A DNA stretch of 64,000 bases from Argentina anserina. Its lineage: Eukaryota; Streptophyta; Magnoliopsida; Rosales; Rosaceae. The stretch covers positions 20,286,395 to 20,350,394 of the forward strand of contig NC_065878.1 of NCBI RefSeq assembly GCF_933775445.1, read 5' to 3'. Each line of letters starts with the position of its first letter. Position 1 is the stretch's first letter. Below the pieces are notes generated by a model that was given only the letters and a program-made list of their open reading frames with translations, did no database searches and was not told the origin of the DNA. Positions 1 to 11,266 of the stretch are shown piece after piece. A program made the translations under genes and the position numbers.

Positions 1-119
1 CAAACCTGCACAAGGACACAACCTTTAAGCATCTTCCTTCGCTTTCCCAACAAAACCAAAGCAAGTAATTAAGCAACAAACCGAAAACATCAAAAACCCA
101 GTAACTCATATTCGATTAC

Positions 120-234
120 CTTCATCATTCAAAGACCAACATAAGCTCAGATTCTGAAACAGCAACCACACAAGCACCACGCCCGCAAACCCCAAAGGAT
201 CTCTAAACCGATTGAACCTCCACTTATCATTCAT
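120..234 (-). CDS. LRR receptor-like kinase (MRH1/MDIS family), first exon only
   Basis: Partial gene whose remainder lies left of position 1. The exon starts at the ATG at 232-234 and ends in a GT donor right after position 120 (GAAG|GTAATC). It encodes about 38 residues: a short basic stretch, a hydrophobic signal peptide (GVVLVWLLF) and the mature start CWSLNDEG. In the MRH1/MDIS/At2g40270-type LRR receptor-like kinases, SLNDEG or a close variant directly precedes the LRR N-cap, and the first intron falls here. The family has an LRR ectodomain and a kinase-like cytoplasmic domain at the plasma membrane. An in-frame upstream ATG at 388-390 would add 52 residues, including a Trp run from a CCA repeat. 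I reject it as 5' UTR. No LRR or kinase sequence can be seen in the window. Confidence 0.66.
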
Positions 235-259
235 CTTTCTCAAAATTGTACACCAGTAA

Positions 260-279
260 CACCACCACCACCACCACCA
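260..279. repeat. (ACC)n microsatellite in the RLK leader
   Basis: About six to seven ACC/CCA units lie 26 bp upstream of the receptor-kinase start codon. They create the artificial poly-Trp run in the longer antisense frame. Confidence 0.9.
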
Positions 280-390
280 AAGAACTACAACTCTATCCCC
301 AACAAACCAGATTTGAAAAGGCAGCAGATGAGTAAAGATCAAAAAACGTGTACTAGTACTAGTTGCTAGCTTATTAAGACTCCCCCACAA

Positions 391-1036
391 GTGTTTGAAA
401 ACCCGTACCCACTAGAGGAGGAATTCATATTATTCTAAAACCTAAACAATAGAAAACACCAATCTAAACAAGTCAAGAAGAACCCAAAAGGTTCATAATT
501 TACAGTCAAAACAACCCAAAACGCGAAGGGGTCTAAGAACTAGGGAGAATACGCGCGCACGGCAAGGCTTTGGAGAGTGAGAGAGCTTGAAATGGACAAG
601 GGAGAATACGCGCGCGTTTGGATTGTAACAAAAGGCAAGCAACGACCTTTTTTTTTTTTGGATAGACAAGCAACGACCTTGTGGAATTATTTACATGGAG
701 AAATGGACAAGTCACACTGTCTTATATGTTTAACTTTGACTTGGTAAAGCACTCAAATTTTGGGCAAGTCTTTGGTTCGACACCTACCTTGAAATTAAAC
801 ATTAGTCTTCTAAGAAATCCTGTGGTCTATGAGAGTTCATCGTCAAAAACTAACAACTACCATAAGCATTGTCATTAGATAAAGCTTACATATTCTTCTC
901 GTAAGGCTAATACAGTTCAGGAAACAAAGAAAGTTACATGTTCCATTATACACAGTGGTAGATGATTTGAGGTCTATTACATGTTCAATTTGATGGATCA
1001 AGATGGGTTCATTTAAGCAATTGAACTAGCATCAAA
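391..1036. other. Upstream/intergenic region, no gene seen
   Basis: Presumed promoter side of the receptor-kinase gene. The only structure I see is a short direct duplication: a GGGAGAATACGCGCGC block occurs near 543 and again near 601, and an AGCAACGACCTT block near 641 and 669. No coding similarity is recognised. Confidence 0.5.
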
Positions 1037-1110
1037 GCTGGAATAGCTCAGTTGGTTAGAGCGTGTGAACCTTAACTACAAGGTCGGAGGTTCAAGCCCT
1101 CCTTCTAGTA
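1037..1110 (+). pseudogene. tRNA-Asn-derived tRNA relic (anticodon position reads CTT)
   Basis: The segment follows the plant tRNA-Asn(GTT) pattern: GCTGGAA acceptor, GCTCAGTTGGTTAGAGC D-arm, and a GGAGG TTCAAGC CCTCC T-arm. The anticodon arm has diverged: stem TGTGA/CTACA contains a mismatch and a G-T pair, and the loop ACCTTAA would read CTT instead of GTT. The first acceptor pair is G-T. The rest of the cloverleaf can still fold, so this is a decayed tRNA-Asn copy rather than a genuine Lys tRNA. It is probably not aminoacylated correctly. Confidence 0.72.
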
Positions 1111-1888
1111 GTATGTGTTTGATGTTGAGCACGAGTTATTAATTAATTCATTACAAGAAGCATCAATTAAGTGTATTTTTCAAATTAAATTTTTAGTTTT
1201 TCTATGTATTTTCAACAATATAAGAGTGCCGCGAATATTCTTTAAGCCCTCGTTACATATTAAATGCTCCAATTATGAATTGCAGCACAATGTCTGGGAC
1301 TCTAATCACTCTATGCACTTTCAGCTTTTGAATTCAAACCTGGGTCCGAACTAGATTAAGTTTATGGAACACTAACTCAACTTGTAAGGGCAAGAATTAC
1401 CAAACCAATTACGGTGATCAACTGAACCTAGAGAGTTATCGCCTAAACATGTTTGTTAATTTCTAGTCGCGGTATGTATCTGACTTTTATATGTATCTAT
1501 CAAATCTTTCAAAAATACTTCTATAAACTATAGTTCCAATTCCACCATATACTGTGGACATGTGCCAAATCCATTGAAAATTTAGGGTCTGTGAATTTTT
1601 AAAGTGAGAGAGACAGCGCAACCATTAGCCATGTATTTGTATATGGAGAATTTTATAGTAAGGTCACTATTAGCGTGGAAGAATTAGCAGGATGATGTAT
1701 TTGATGTTGTCCTCTACTCGAGCCTTAAAATTGATGGCCTACTTACCAACTGAACCAATTTTCCACCGCATAAGGCACGTGTATTACAATCATAACTCTG
1801 TAGCCCAACGGCGTCGTTTCGTTTCATAGTATACCCGGATTACCCGGGATGGGACAAGGTGGGTGTACTTATGGGCTGGCCCGAGCAT
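1111..1888. other. Intergenic region, no gene seen
   Basis: AT-rich sequence with only short chance ORFs. No splice-linked coding similarity, TSD or repeat structure was recognised. Confidence 0.45.
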
Positions 1889-2239
1889 CAATCTGCAATA
1901 TTAGTACCGGCTCTCCAATCGCATTGGTTAATGATGCACGTAAGTATGGTGGTGTTGGGCTATGCAGCTCTTTTGTGTGGATCATTATTATCATTAGCTG
2001 TTCTAGTCATTACATTTTCGAAAATTCCTAAGGATTTTTAGTCAAAGCAAGAGTTTATTAACTGAGCCGTTTTCCTTTGGTGAGATTCAATACGTGAATG
2101 AAAGAAACAATTTGTTAAAAAGCACTTCTTTGATTTATTCTCAAAATTATTATAAATATCAATTAATTCAACAATTGGATCGATGGAGTTATCGTATTAT
2201 TAGTTTAGAATTTATCCTTTTAACAATAGGTATTCTTTG
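1889..2239 (+). pseudogene. ccsA: Plastid ccsA fragment (nuclear insertion of plastid DNA)
   Basis: Two ORF pieces in different frames match consecutive parts of plastid CcsA, the cytochrome c heme-attachment protein. Around 1890-2035 reads [17 protein letters not shown] then [13 protein letters not shown]. Around 2070-2239 reads FSFGEIQYVNERNN then QLIQQLDRWSYRIISLEF and LTIGIL. A frameshift lies between them (about 2036-2070), and similarity stops abruptly after LTIGIL, before the conserved heme-binding WWD region. Both ends of the gene are missing, so this is a non-functional nuclear plastid insert (NUPT), not a gene. Confidence 0.88.
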
Positions 2240-2788
2240 GAAGTTTCCAACTGTAATTAGAATGCTTTTAGCTTCAATTTCTATCCTTGTATTTGTAACA
2301 CTATTCATTTTTGTAATGGGGTGCAATGTAACTTAATAGCTTGAAATAGTCTTGACATTAATCAAATTGTTGAAAACCAGAGCATGAAAGGATGTTCAAA
2401 TTATTCGTGGTTTTATAATTGGTAAGTATTTTTTTTAATCGTTAACTTTTATTTGGTAGTCGGTAGCCTTTTTTAAAAACCAAAAACCGTGGTTTCATAT
2501 GGTTAGGTCAAAATTTAAATTCTCTGGTCCACAACGTAATACATATTCGTTAAAGATTACAGGATATTCTACCAATTATTGTTTTGTTGAATTCAAAATA
2601 TTACGTTATGTTTGAGTCCTAACACAAATGACCACATACCATCTTTCAACATTGAATTTTAGTCAATTTAGTCTACAATCGTATGATAAAATAAGTAATT
2701 CTCGAAATTTTTTACAGTGAAAGTAAATAAACATAAAGAAAGTACCAAATGTATGTTTATGTGTTTTTATTTGACACAAAATTTGTTT
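2240..2788. other. Intergenic region, no gene seen
   Basis: AT-rich sequence. An ORF that runs on from the ccsA fragment (to 2336) is hydrophobic but has no plastid similarity that I recognise. No repeats or TSDs seen. Confidence 0.4.
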
Positions 2789-3505
2789 CTAATAGCCAAA
2801 AATTTTCCGGCGCGGCATAGTAGAACATGACGGACACATAACTAGACCATTAATATTACAAGTTCTACAAGGACTAAATTCACCTCCACAATGAACCCTA
2901 TGACTTCCATCACATGTTTGGCACAGCAAAAACTTGAGCCCTCCACAATAGTCACACGGTCTAGAGTCCACCTCCGGTAGCCATTGCATCATTACCTTCA
3001 GATCACCACTTTCATGGAGTTGTCTGATCTCTTCAACCCCACCAATGCATACGCCACAGATGAAAACCCTAGGCAAAAGCAAGGGCCTATTTCCCGTAAG
3101 CTCTTGGCCTCTTGCAACTCCTTGGAAAACTCTGTGTCCATCGACAAATCTCATTCATCAATGGGAACACGAAATCCTCTAAGAATTGATCGGACTGCCT
3201 TACAATCCTCATAGGTCCGGCGCACAATACGTAGGCTTGTGTAGTAGATCACCACACGACGATTGATCGTCGTGTATTCTACTTGGACGCGCAATTTGGT
3301 GCGCCCAGAAGCGAAAGACTGAGATAGAGGTCTTGGCTCGATGTATAATGGAGGATCTCCTCAGAGTGAGGGCTTCGGGTTCAGGTTGGAACAAGCTTTG
3401 AATGTCTTTGAAGGACGAGCAAGAAAATCGTCTGCGCGAGTGTGGTGTTTTGATTGTTCCCACTTTGGTCTGTGATTTCAAGTTCAACCATGAAGGTGCA
3501 AACAT
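2789..3505 (-). pseudogene. Glutaredoxin-like (At5g39865/GRXCR type) pseudogene, copy 1
   Basis: Antisense frames give the typical order of this plant family. N-terminus: MFAPSWLNL, then FSCSSFKDIQSLFQPEPE. Glutaredoxin core: RRVVIYYTSLRIVRRTYEDC, then RSILRGFRVPIDE and DLSMD. Middle: LPRVFICGVCIGGVEEIRQL. C-terminal Cys-rich region: CDYCGG, CQTCDGS, CRTCN, CPSC. It is broken: the frame shifts near 3265 before the core, a TGA replaces the Arg codon in DERDLSMD near 3153, and a second shift lies near 3100. Intact members are single-exon genes. A second copy lies at 11072-12465, so the pair is probably an old tandem duplication later separated by a copia insertion. Confidence 0.82.
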
Positions 3506-3731
3506 GATGGCGACTAGAATATGGAGGATTTTGAGTGGAGGACTAAAAGCGAGGAGAAATATAAGGGAGGAGGGGGTGAGATTTAAGGACAAGCAAAGTC
3601 ACTATTGGTGCTTATACAGGAAGGATATTAAGTTTTGGTCCTAGATAAGGGTAATTATAATTTTCCAAAAATAGAATAGCCAAATGATGAGTAAATTACT
3701 GAATGAAGATGAATCAGAATTTTCATTGCAG

Positions 3732-4771
3732 CTGGTTGTAGAACGCGAATCTGAAAACCAACAAGAGAATGCAGACACGTGTACAAATAAAATGTGATTT
3801 ATTGAATATCAAGCACGGGGTTACAATCTTTGTTGAACTCCTCTGATTCTATCTCCGTATGTGATTTGACTCAAGGGTGACATGCACTTGATCTTGAGGA
3901 TTTGAGTTTGATTTGGATTTGATTTGATGAAGAACGAGCGATTTGGCCGCTTGATGATTCTTCGTGGACTTGAGTTTGGATTGGATTTGGATTTGATGAA
4001 GAACGAGCGATTTTGCCGCTTGATGATTCTTTGTGGACTTGAGGTTGGATTTGGATTTGATGAAGAATGAGCGATTTGGCCGCTTGATGATTCTTCGTGG
4101 ACTTGAGGTTGGATTTGGATTTGATGAAGAATGAGCGATTTGGCCGCTTGATGATTCTTCGTGGACTTGAGGTTGGATTTGGATTTTGATGAAGAACGAG
4201 CGATTTGGTGGCTTGACGATTCTTCGTGGATTTGATGATCTTCGTGGACTTGAGAGACTTCGGGATTTGTCGAGAGTGATTCTTGCTCAAGTGATTTCTC
4301 TCCTTCTTCTCCAAGTCTTCAAAATCCTCCCCTCTCTTCATGTTGAAGGGCTATTTATAGTGTCAAAGTTTATATTTTATAGAATATTTTAATGACACTT
4401 AAAATAATAAATTTCTTTAATTGTATAATTAAATCAATATGTATTTTCCGATTAATTCAAAATTAGTTATTCTTATAACTAAATTAAACAGAAAATAGTT
4501 TGATTTAATTATGGTCGTTAAGAGATTTATTAATTTAATCAAATATCCGATTACCATTTTGAATCGTCAATGACATTCAATTTTCTGCTGCAATTCAAAA
4601 TCACGTAACTTCGATTACGATCATCTGTTTATGTGCTGACACGAGTTTTATTCGGATCCGCACCAACTTTGTTGACTTTTGACCACGTATGTAATTTTGT
4701 CAGGCTCTTGGTCGATTTAATTATTTAACGAAGATAATTTACTTCATTAAATTTCATGTGTCTACACTGGT
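3732..4771 (-). mobile_element. Solo LTR, 1,030 bp, with 5-bp TSD
   Basis: The element proper is 3737-4766. It starts TGTAGAACGC and ends GTGTCTACA, giving inverted TGTAGA ends and TG...CA termini. It is flanked by the direct repeat CTGGT at 3732-3736 and 4767-4771, as expected of LTR retrotransposon integration. No internal domain is present, so it is a solo LTR left by recombination between two LTRs. On the minus strand a TATA box (CTATAAATAG near 4354) precedes a leader, and AATAAA lies near 3800, which orients it minus. The LTR contains a roughly 64-bp minisatellite. Confidence 0.85.
3905..4250. repeat. About 64-bp minisatellite inside the solo LTR
   Basis: Five copies of a unit containing GAACGAGCGATTTGGC start at about 3932, 4001, 4065, 4129 and 4194 (spacing 69, 64, 64, 65). 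Because 64 is not a multiple of 3, the antisense ORF reads the same unit in successive frames. The 156-residue repetitive ORF here is therefore not a gene. Confidence 0.85.
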
Positions 4772-6117
4772 ATACATAATTATTTATCATTTATAATTGT
4801 TCAGAGATATAAAAGAAATGTATCTCGTAGTGAAACATATACCATATTTCGATTCACATAGATGTATCTAAGTGAAAAATTACAGTCAATAATGAAGTTT
4901 ATACGATCCGGCTTATATGTTTGGATTTTTTGTACTTAAATCTACTTAGATCTTAGAAACATTGGATTGAGTGAGAATGACAAGGGTTATAAGTTACTTG
5001 CGTCGTACTTAGGATGATGCATAAATGTAAATATGTATACAACAATCAATAAGTTTACAACAACAACACCAAATCAATAAATCGTACGACTTTATGTATG
5101 ACTCACATCCTTTTCAGATATAAGCATCCACTGTATTCACTAATAGATTTGAACAGTTAATTTCATTTTTGATTAGAAATTGGTAAGTGGTAAGATATCC
5201 AAAAACCGTTAATTTTCCTAAATCGAAATATATATATTCATTCAATGCAATACACTTGACTCCACCGACCAAATTATCAATCTTTTTCCTTTTAAAATTA
5301 TATAGTAGGTGGCAGTGTACTAAACTACTCGAAGGTATTGGAAACCCTTACAATATTATCTCCATAATTTTCGGTGTGCACAACGTGCAACTATATGATG
5401 TGATCTTAACCGTCTATATGTTTTAACTACCATGTGCATTAAAATCATTAATTTCAGTCATTCATAGTATGTCGTGTATTCAAACGCATGCGCTCAAGTT
5501 CTCATGAATTTTCATAAAAGACATAAAATTTACATTTCAATTAGATGTACGTTGGTAAAATTTCTTTATACCTTACAGGCTAAAATGCATGTGGGTTGCT
5601 GGCCATCTGAAAACCGGAAATCTCGATTTGGTTGTATGGTAATACCATAATCAACAAACACAAATATACTGATCACAACGAAATCTAAACTCATTAGTAA
5701 CGATTTTTTTATTTTAGTTCTACCCTACTAAGAACAACTCCAGTGATAATGAATAAAAAAATTCTCTGTTAAATAACATTGTGTAGATTACAATCAAAAA
5801 CCTCAAAAAAATTTCTAACGAATTACGTGAGAGAGCATGAAGTACGTAACTTCCATACTATGCTTCGAAACCGTACCAGATCTTCTCATATCTTTAGTTT
5901 TGTGCCATACATCGATCATTTGCTTCTTGGTAAACATACTCCGTAGTTCGTATTGAAAACAATGGAACTGATAAGTACGAAACTGATTTCAAAATAGTAG
6001 AATGTACCAAGCTAACTGATCTCTCACATAAGTACCTAGCTAGTCAATGCAATGAGTACTAATTGAGGTTTGAAAGTAGGAAATATTAATTCGTTGAACA
6101 TCTCCAAATGAATTACG
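4772..6117. other. Intergenic region, no gene seen
   Basis: AT-rich sequence between the solo LTR and the copia element. Only short chance ORFs are present. No recognised domain, tRNA or repeat. Confidence 0.5.
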
Positions 6118-6122
6118 ATCAA

Positions 6123-6434
6123 TGTTATAACTAGTGCAAGAAAGAACACAGATTTACGTGGTTCACTAACGATGTGTTAGCTACGTCCACAGACAGATGA
6201 ACAGTTTTATTATGTTGAGGAAAAATACAGAACAACATATACACAACACACAATAGGTTGTTTATATACAACCCTAAACCCGATATACTAGTCCTAATAG
6301 GAAATCATAACCTAGTATAACCCGATATACTAGTCATAATAGGAAACCATAACCTAGTATAACCCGATATACTATAACCCGATATACAGATTAGCCGCCA
6401 GAACAGATTGGATGATTCAAGGCATATATTAACA
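6123..6434 (-). repeat. 3' LTR of the copia element
   Basis: This 312-bp copy is longer than its partner because of an extra 15-bp CCGATATACTATAA-type unit near 6370-6385. Adjacent to it on the inner side is the polypurine tract. Confidence 0.95.
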
Positions 6435-6548
6435 AATCTCCACCTTGACTTGAATCCTCTCACAAATAACAGATGTACCAGACGCACCATAGTGATGCCA
6501 GATGTACATATAACTCCTTCTGCCCCAGATGTCGCCCCCAAAGGGCAA

Positions 6549-9500
6549 CTAACAGCTTGTAACATTTAGCAAGTCCAAACAATGTTGGAACTTGCTGTGT
6601 GGAACCGACTTGGTGAACATATCAGCGGGATTGTCAGCAGTGCCCACCTTCTTCACCTTAATTCTGCTCTCATCTCTCAGAAAATGATACCTGACATCAA
6701 TGTGCTTAGTCCTCTCATGATGAACTTGATCCTTAACTAAACATATTGCACTCAAACTGTCGCAATATACTATAGCCTGATCATGATGCAAACCAAGATT
6801 ACTGACCAGTCCCCTCAACCATATGCCTTCCTTTGCAGCGGCTGTCAGAGCCATGTACTCTGCTTCAGTAGTAGACAAAGTCACTGTAGGCTGCAAAGTA
6901 GCTTTCCAGCTAACAACAGAGCCACCAAGAGTAAAGACATAACCAGTCATAGATCTCCTAGTGTCAACATCTCCAGCATAATCGCTATCTGAATAGCCTG
7001 TTACCAAATAGTTTGTATCATTTGTATTACCTCCATAAATGAGACCAACATCAGACGTACCTTTGAGATACCGAAAAATTCTCTTCACAGTCTGCCAATG
7101 CTCCTTCCCAGGATCACCCATAAATCTGCTGACAACACTAACAGCGTGTGCAAGATCAGGCCTAGTGCAAACCATAGCATACATCAAGCTTCCTACTGCA
7201 CTAGCATAAGGAACTCGAGACATGTATTCCTTCTCCTCAGCAGATTTAGGTGCAAACGCAGTAGACAGATGAATATTTGCAGCACTTGGAGTATCTAAAG
7301 ATCTGGATATAGACATACCAAACCTGGATAATATTTTCTGGATGTAGCCTTTCTGTGATAAGAAAAGCTTCTTCTGACTTCTATCCCTGTAAATCTCCAT
7401 TCCCAAAATTTTTCGGGCTGCTCCCAAATCCTTCATCTCAAACTCTGCACTGAGGAGACCCTTCAACTTCTGAATATCAGGCTTGTCTTTTGCAGCTATC
7501 AGCATATCATCTACATACAAGACCAGATAAATGAGGGAACCATTTGTTAACTTGTTGTAGTAGACACAACAATCATACAGACTCCTGATGTAGCCGATCT
7601 CTATCATATAGCTATCAAACCTCTTGTACCACTGTCTAGGGGACTGCTTTAGTCCATACAAGGACTTCTTCAACTTGCAAACATAGTCTTCCTTTCCGGG
7701 GACTTGAAAACCATCTGGCTGAGTCATGTAAATCTCTTCTTCCAATTCTCCATGTAAGAACGCTGTCTTCACATCTAATTGCTCAAGCTCCAGATTCTGA
7801 TGTGCAACTATGGCTAGTAGCACCCTGATAGAAGTATGTCTGACCACAGGTGAGAAAATCTCATTGTAGTCAACTCCCTATTTCTGATGCAACCCTCTTG
7901 CAACTACTCGAGCTTTATACTTGATGCCCTCAGCAGATGACAACCCTTCTTTCTTCTTGAAAACCCATTTGCAAGTAATAACCTTTCTCCCCTGATCAGG
8001 TCGTTTGGTCAATTCCCAAGTCTGATTTTTCTGAAGTGATTCCATTTCATCTCCCATTGCAGCAAGCCATTGAGCTGACTCTGTACTTGTAACTGCTTCC
8101 TTGTAGGTGGACGGCTCATGAGGATCCACCTCTTCAGCAACCTGTAGTGCATAAGCCACCATGTCCTCAAAACCATACCTTGTAGGTGGTTTCCCAAAGT
8201 TTGGTCTCCTAGATCGCTCATGAGCCAAACCATGCTGATTAGCAACCATTTGTTCTGATTCTGAATATAGGTGTTGATATTCTTGTTGTGGTTCACTCAC
8301 ATCTTCAGTGACTTGTTGCTCCACCTGTTTCTCAACACTACAATTTTCTGATACAACCACAAACTTCATAGTAGGGTTTAAACATAGAATTTTCATCAAA
8401 TACTACATTCCTACTCAGTATAACCCTCCTTTCAGATGGAGACCAGATTCTGAAACCTTTGAACCCATCTACATAGCCTACAAACACTCATTTTTTAGAT
8501 CTTGGTTCTAACTTACCCTCACTTACATGATAGTAAGCAGAGCACCCAAAACCCCTCAGATTGGAGTAATCAGCAGACTTACCAGACCACATCTCATAAG
8601 GTGTTTTGAGATGTATACCTGTGTGTGGTCCACGATTTATCAGATAACAAGCAATATTCACCGCTTCTGCCCAGAACCTTCTTTCTAATCCAGCATTAGA
8701 GAGCATGCACCTAGCTCTCTCCAGAAGTGTCTGATTCATACGTTCTGCTACACCATTTTGATGTGGTGTATTCCGGACTGTATGGTGCCTTGCAATACCT
8801 TCAGTCTTGCAGAAATCATCAAATTCAGCAGAACAGAATTCCAGACCATTATCAGTTCGCATCCTCTTGATCTTCTTCCCTGTTTGATTTTCAACTAATG
8901 TCTTCCACTGCTTGAAATTCTTGAAGGCGTCACTTTTATGCTTCATTATGAACACCCAAGTCATTCTTGAGTAGTCATCAATCATAGACACAAAATATCT
9001 GTGACCTCCCAAAGAGTCAACGCGAGAGGGACCCCAACAATCCAAATGGATATAATCAAGCGTGCCTTTAGTTCTATGAATCGCTTTAAGAAATTTTCTG
9101 CGATGTAGCTTCCCAAAGATACAATGTTCACAGAAACTAAAATCTGTAACCTTGTGGCCGCCAAGAAGATCATTCTTTGACAGAATTTGCATCCCTCTTT
9201 CACTCATATGACCAAGCCTCATGTGCCATAGCTTGGTCATATCATCCTTGTGAACCTCTGATGATGCAACAGCAGCCGAGCCTGACAACGTTGAACCTTG
9301 CAGAATATATAAAGTACCTCGCTTGACACCTTTCAGAACCACATTGGTACCTTTGTAGACATTTAAAATTCCACATGAGCCTTTGTACTTGAAACCTTTG
9401 CTATCTAGAAGACCCAAAGAAATCAGGTTTTTCGTCATGTGTGGAGCATGCCTAACATAATTCAATGTACATAATTTACCATCATGTGTCCGTATTTTTA

Positions 9501-10473
9501 TTGAGCCAATTCCAACCACCTTACTTGCAGAACTGTTTGCCATAGAAATATTGCCTCCATCTATCTGCTCATAGGTTGAAAACCACTCTCTGCGTGGACA
9601 TATATGATAAGACGCCCCAGTATCCAAAATCCACACATCCCTGTGATGTATGTGTGCATCTGTAACCAAGGCCATATCTTCTTCCGAAGTGGTGTCAACT
9701 TCTGCTATAACAGCAGTACCTGATGCTTTCTCAGACTGCTTCTTCTTCTTTGGACATTCGTTTTTCCAATGTCCCTTCTCTTTACAGTAGTTACAGACAT
9801 CATTGGATTTGAAACCCTTTGAAACTGGATTCTTATATTTCTTCTTCCCCGAACCTTTCTGTCCCAAACTTCCACTGGCTACCAACCCTACAGCTTGACT
9901 GTCTGAACTAGTATTGGTCGCCTTATGACGCATATCTCTAGTATGTAAAGATGATCTAACATCCTCCAGAGTCAGAGTATCTCTCCCACCAATAAAAGAA
10001 TCCACAAAATTCTCATACGACGAAGGTAGAGATACCAACAGAATTAGAACAGCATCCTCATCATCAATTTTAACATCGATATTACGCAAATCTAATAGAA
10101 CAGTGTTTAACTGATCTAAGTGATCTCTTAGAGATGTACCTTATTCCATACGCAGACCGAACAGACGTCGCTTTAGAAGCAACTTGTTGGTTAAAGACTT
10201 CGTCATGTATAGACTCTCAAGCTTCAACCACAGACCAGCCGCAGATTCCTCCTCTGCGACTTCGGTGATTATATCATCTGCAAGGCACAACAGAATTGTC
10301 GAGTGTGCCTTCTCCTCCAGACTGGCCATCTCAGCGATTTCTTGATCCTCTGACTTCTTAACCAGCGGCGCCCACATCCCTTGTTGTTTTAACAAGGCTC
10401 GCATCTTGATCTGCCATAAACTGAAGTTGTTCCTCCATGTGAATTTATCAATCTTCACATTCAAACCAGACAT
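6549..10473 (-). pseudogene. Copia gag-pol polyprotein (disabled)
   Basis: Gag starts MSGLNVKIDKFTWRN (10473). The pieces in order are: Gag with zinc knuckle CNYCKEKGHWKNEC; protease WILDTGASYHIC; integrase HKTKG-like zinc region, then MRTDNGLEFCS and HQNGVAERMNQTLLERAR; reverse transcriptase with [10 protein letters not shown]; RNase H ending [13 protein letters not shown] at 6549. Breaks seen: an in-frame TAA at 10141-10143 in Gag, a TAA/TGA at 8488-8490 after the integrase, a frame change near 8370-8400, and a TAG at 7878-7880 in the RT lead-in ([14 protein letters not shown]). Mobilisation would need proteins supplied by another copy. Confidence 0.95.
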
Positions 10474-10506
10474 CTTTCTTGGCGGAAATCACAACCAGGC
10501 CAGCTG

Positions 10507-10518
10507 GCTCTGATACCA
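10507..10518 (-). other. tRNA-iMet primer-binding site of the copia element
   Basis: On the minus strand the sequence TGGTATCAGAGC lies 3 bp inside the 5' LTR. It is complementary to the 3' end of plant initiator tRNA-Met, the usual copia primer. Confidence 0.9.
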
Positions 10519-10521
10519 GTT

Positions 10522-10818
10522 TGTTATAACTAGTGCAAGAAAGAATACAGATTTACGTGGTTCACTAACGATGTGTTAGCTACGTCCACAGACAGAAGAA
10601 CAGTTTTATTATGTTGAGGAAAAATACAGAACAACATATACACAACACACAATATGTTGTTTATATACAACCCTAAACCCGATATACTAGTCCTAATAGG
10701 AAACCATAACCTAGTATAACCCGATATACTAGTCCTAATAGGAAACCATAACCTAGTATAACCCGATATACAGATTAGCCGCCAGAACAGATTGGATGAT
10801 TCAAGGCATATATTAACA
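10522..10818 (-). repeat. 5' LTR of the copia element
   Basis: This 297-bp copy has TG...CA ends and abuts the ATCAA duplication. Five substitutions separate it from the other LTR. Confidence 0.95.
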
Positions 10819-11266
10819 ATCAATAGACGATAGAGGTTGCATATATATGAAATGTATTATTCCCAGTGCAAATGAGCTTATTTTTCTTTAACAATAACCA
10901 ATCAAAACAAACGACTCTTTTCATTGCAATAGATGAAAAAAAAAACCACAACTTGAGCTTATGATCCCAGATTAAACATAATAGAGCTTTCCCATTACAC
11001 AATTGATCAGAGTCTCACCATCTCTTTCTTGTTTTAATTTCTTCTCCTAGAATAATGAGCTTTTCATATTACTATCCAACAACTGAACATGAAGGACACG
11101 TAATCAGGTCATTCATGTTGCAGTCCAAACAAGGGCAAAACCCTTCTTTCTGCATGTAGAGTTTGTGGCTTCCATCCCAAGTCTGGCCCTCCCCACACAT
11201 CACAAGCTTTGCAGTCCACCACCGGAGCCCTTGGAGCATTGTCTTCAACTCACCACTTTTATGGAG

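Larger units (their letters stand above)
6118..10823 (-). mobile_element. Ty1/copia LTR retrotransposon, complete but coding-disabled
   Basis: The element spans 6123-10818. It is flanked by the 5-bp TSD ATCAA at 6118-6122 and 10819-10823. LTRs are 6123-6434 (312 bp) and 10522-10818 (297 bp). Both start TGTTATAAC and end ATTAACA, and they differ by 5 substitutions and one 15-bp length change in a CCGATATACTA-rich repeat. On the minus strand a primer-binding site matching initiator tRNA-Met (TGGTATCAGAGC, 10507-10518) follows the 5' LTR, and a purine-rich tract lies next to the 3' LTR at about 6435-6447. Domain order Gag-PR-INT-RT-RH defines copia. The young LTRs contrast with several stops in the coding region. 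Confidence 0.97.

Noticed and set aside
106..390. Longer receptor-kinase ORF starting at 390 with a Trp run
   Set aside because: The Trp run comes from an ACC microsatellite, and the family starts at the ATG at 234 followed by a signal peptide. The tail beyond 120 is intron.
3932..4200. Possible CRISPR-like array
   Set aside because: The repeats are adjacent minisatellite units without unique spacers, in a plant nuclear LTR.
3871..4341. 156-residue repetitive ORF
   Set aside because: It reads a 64-bp minisatellite in changing frames inside a solo LTR with TSDs.
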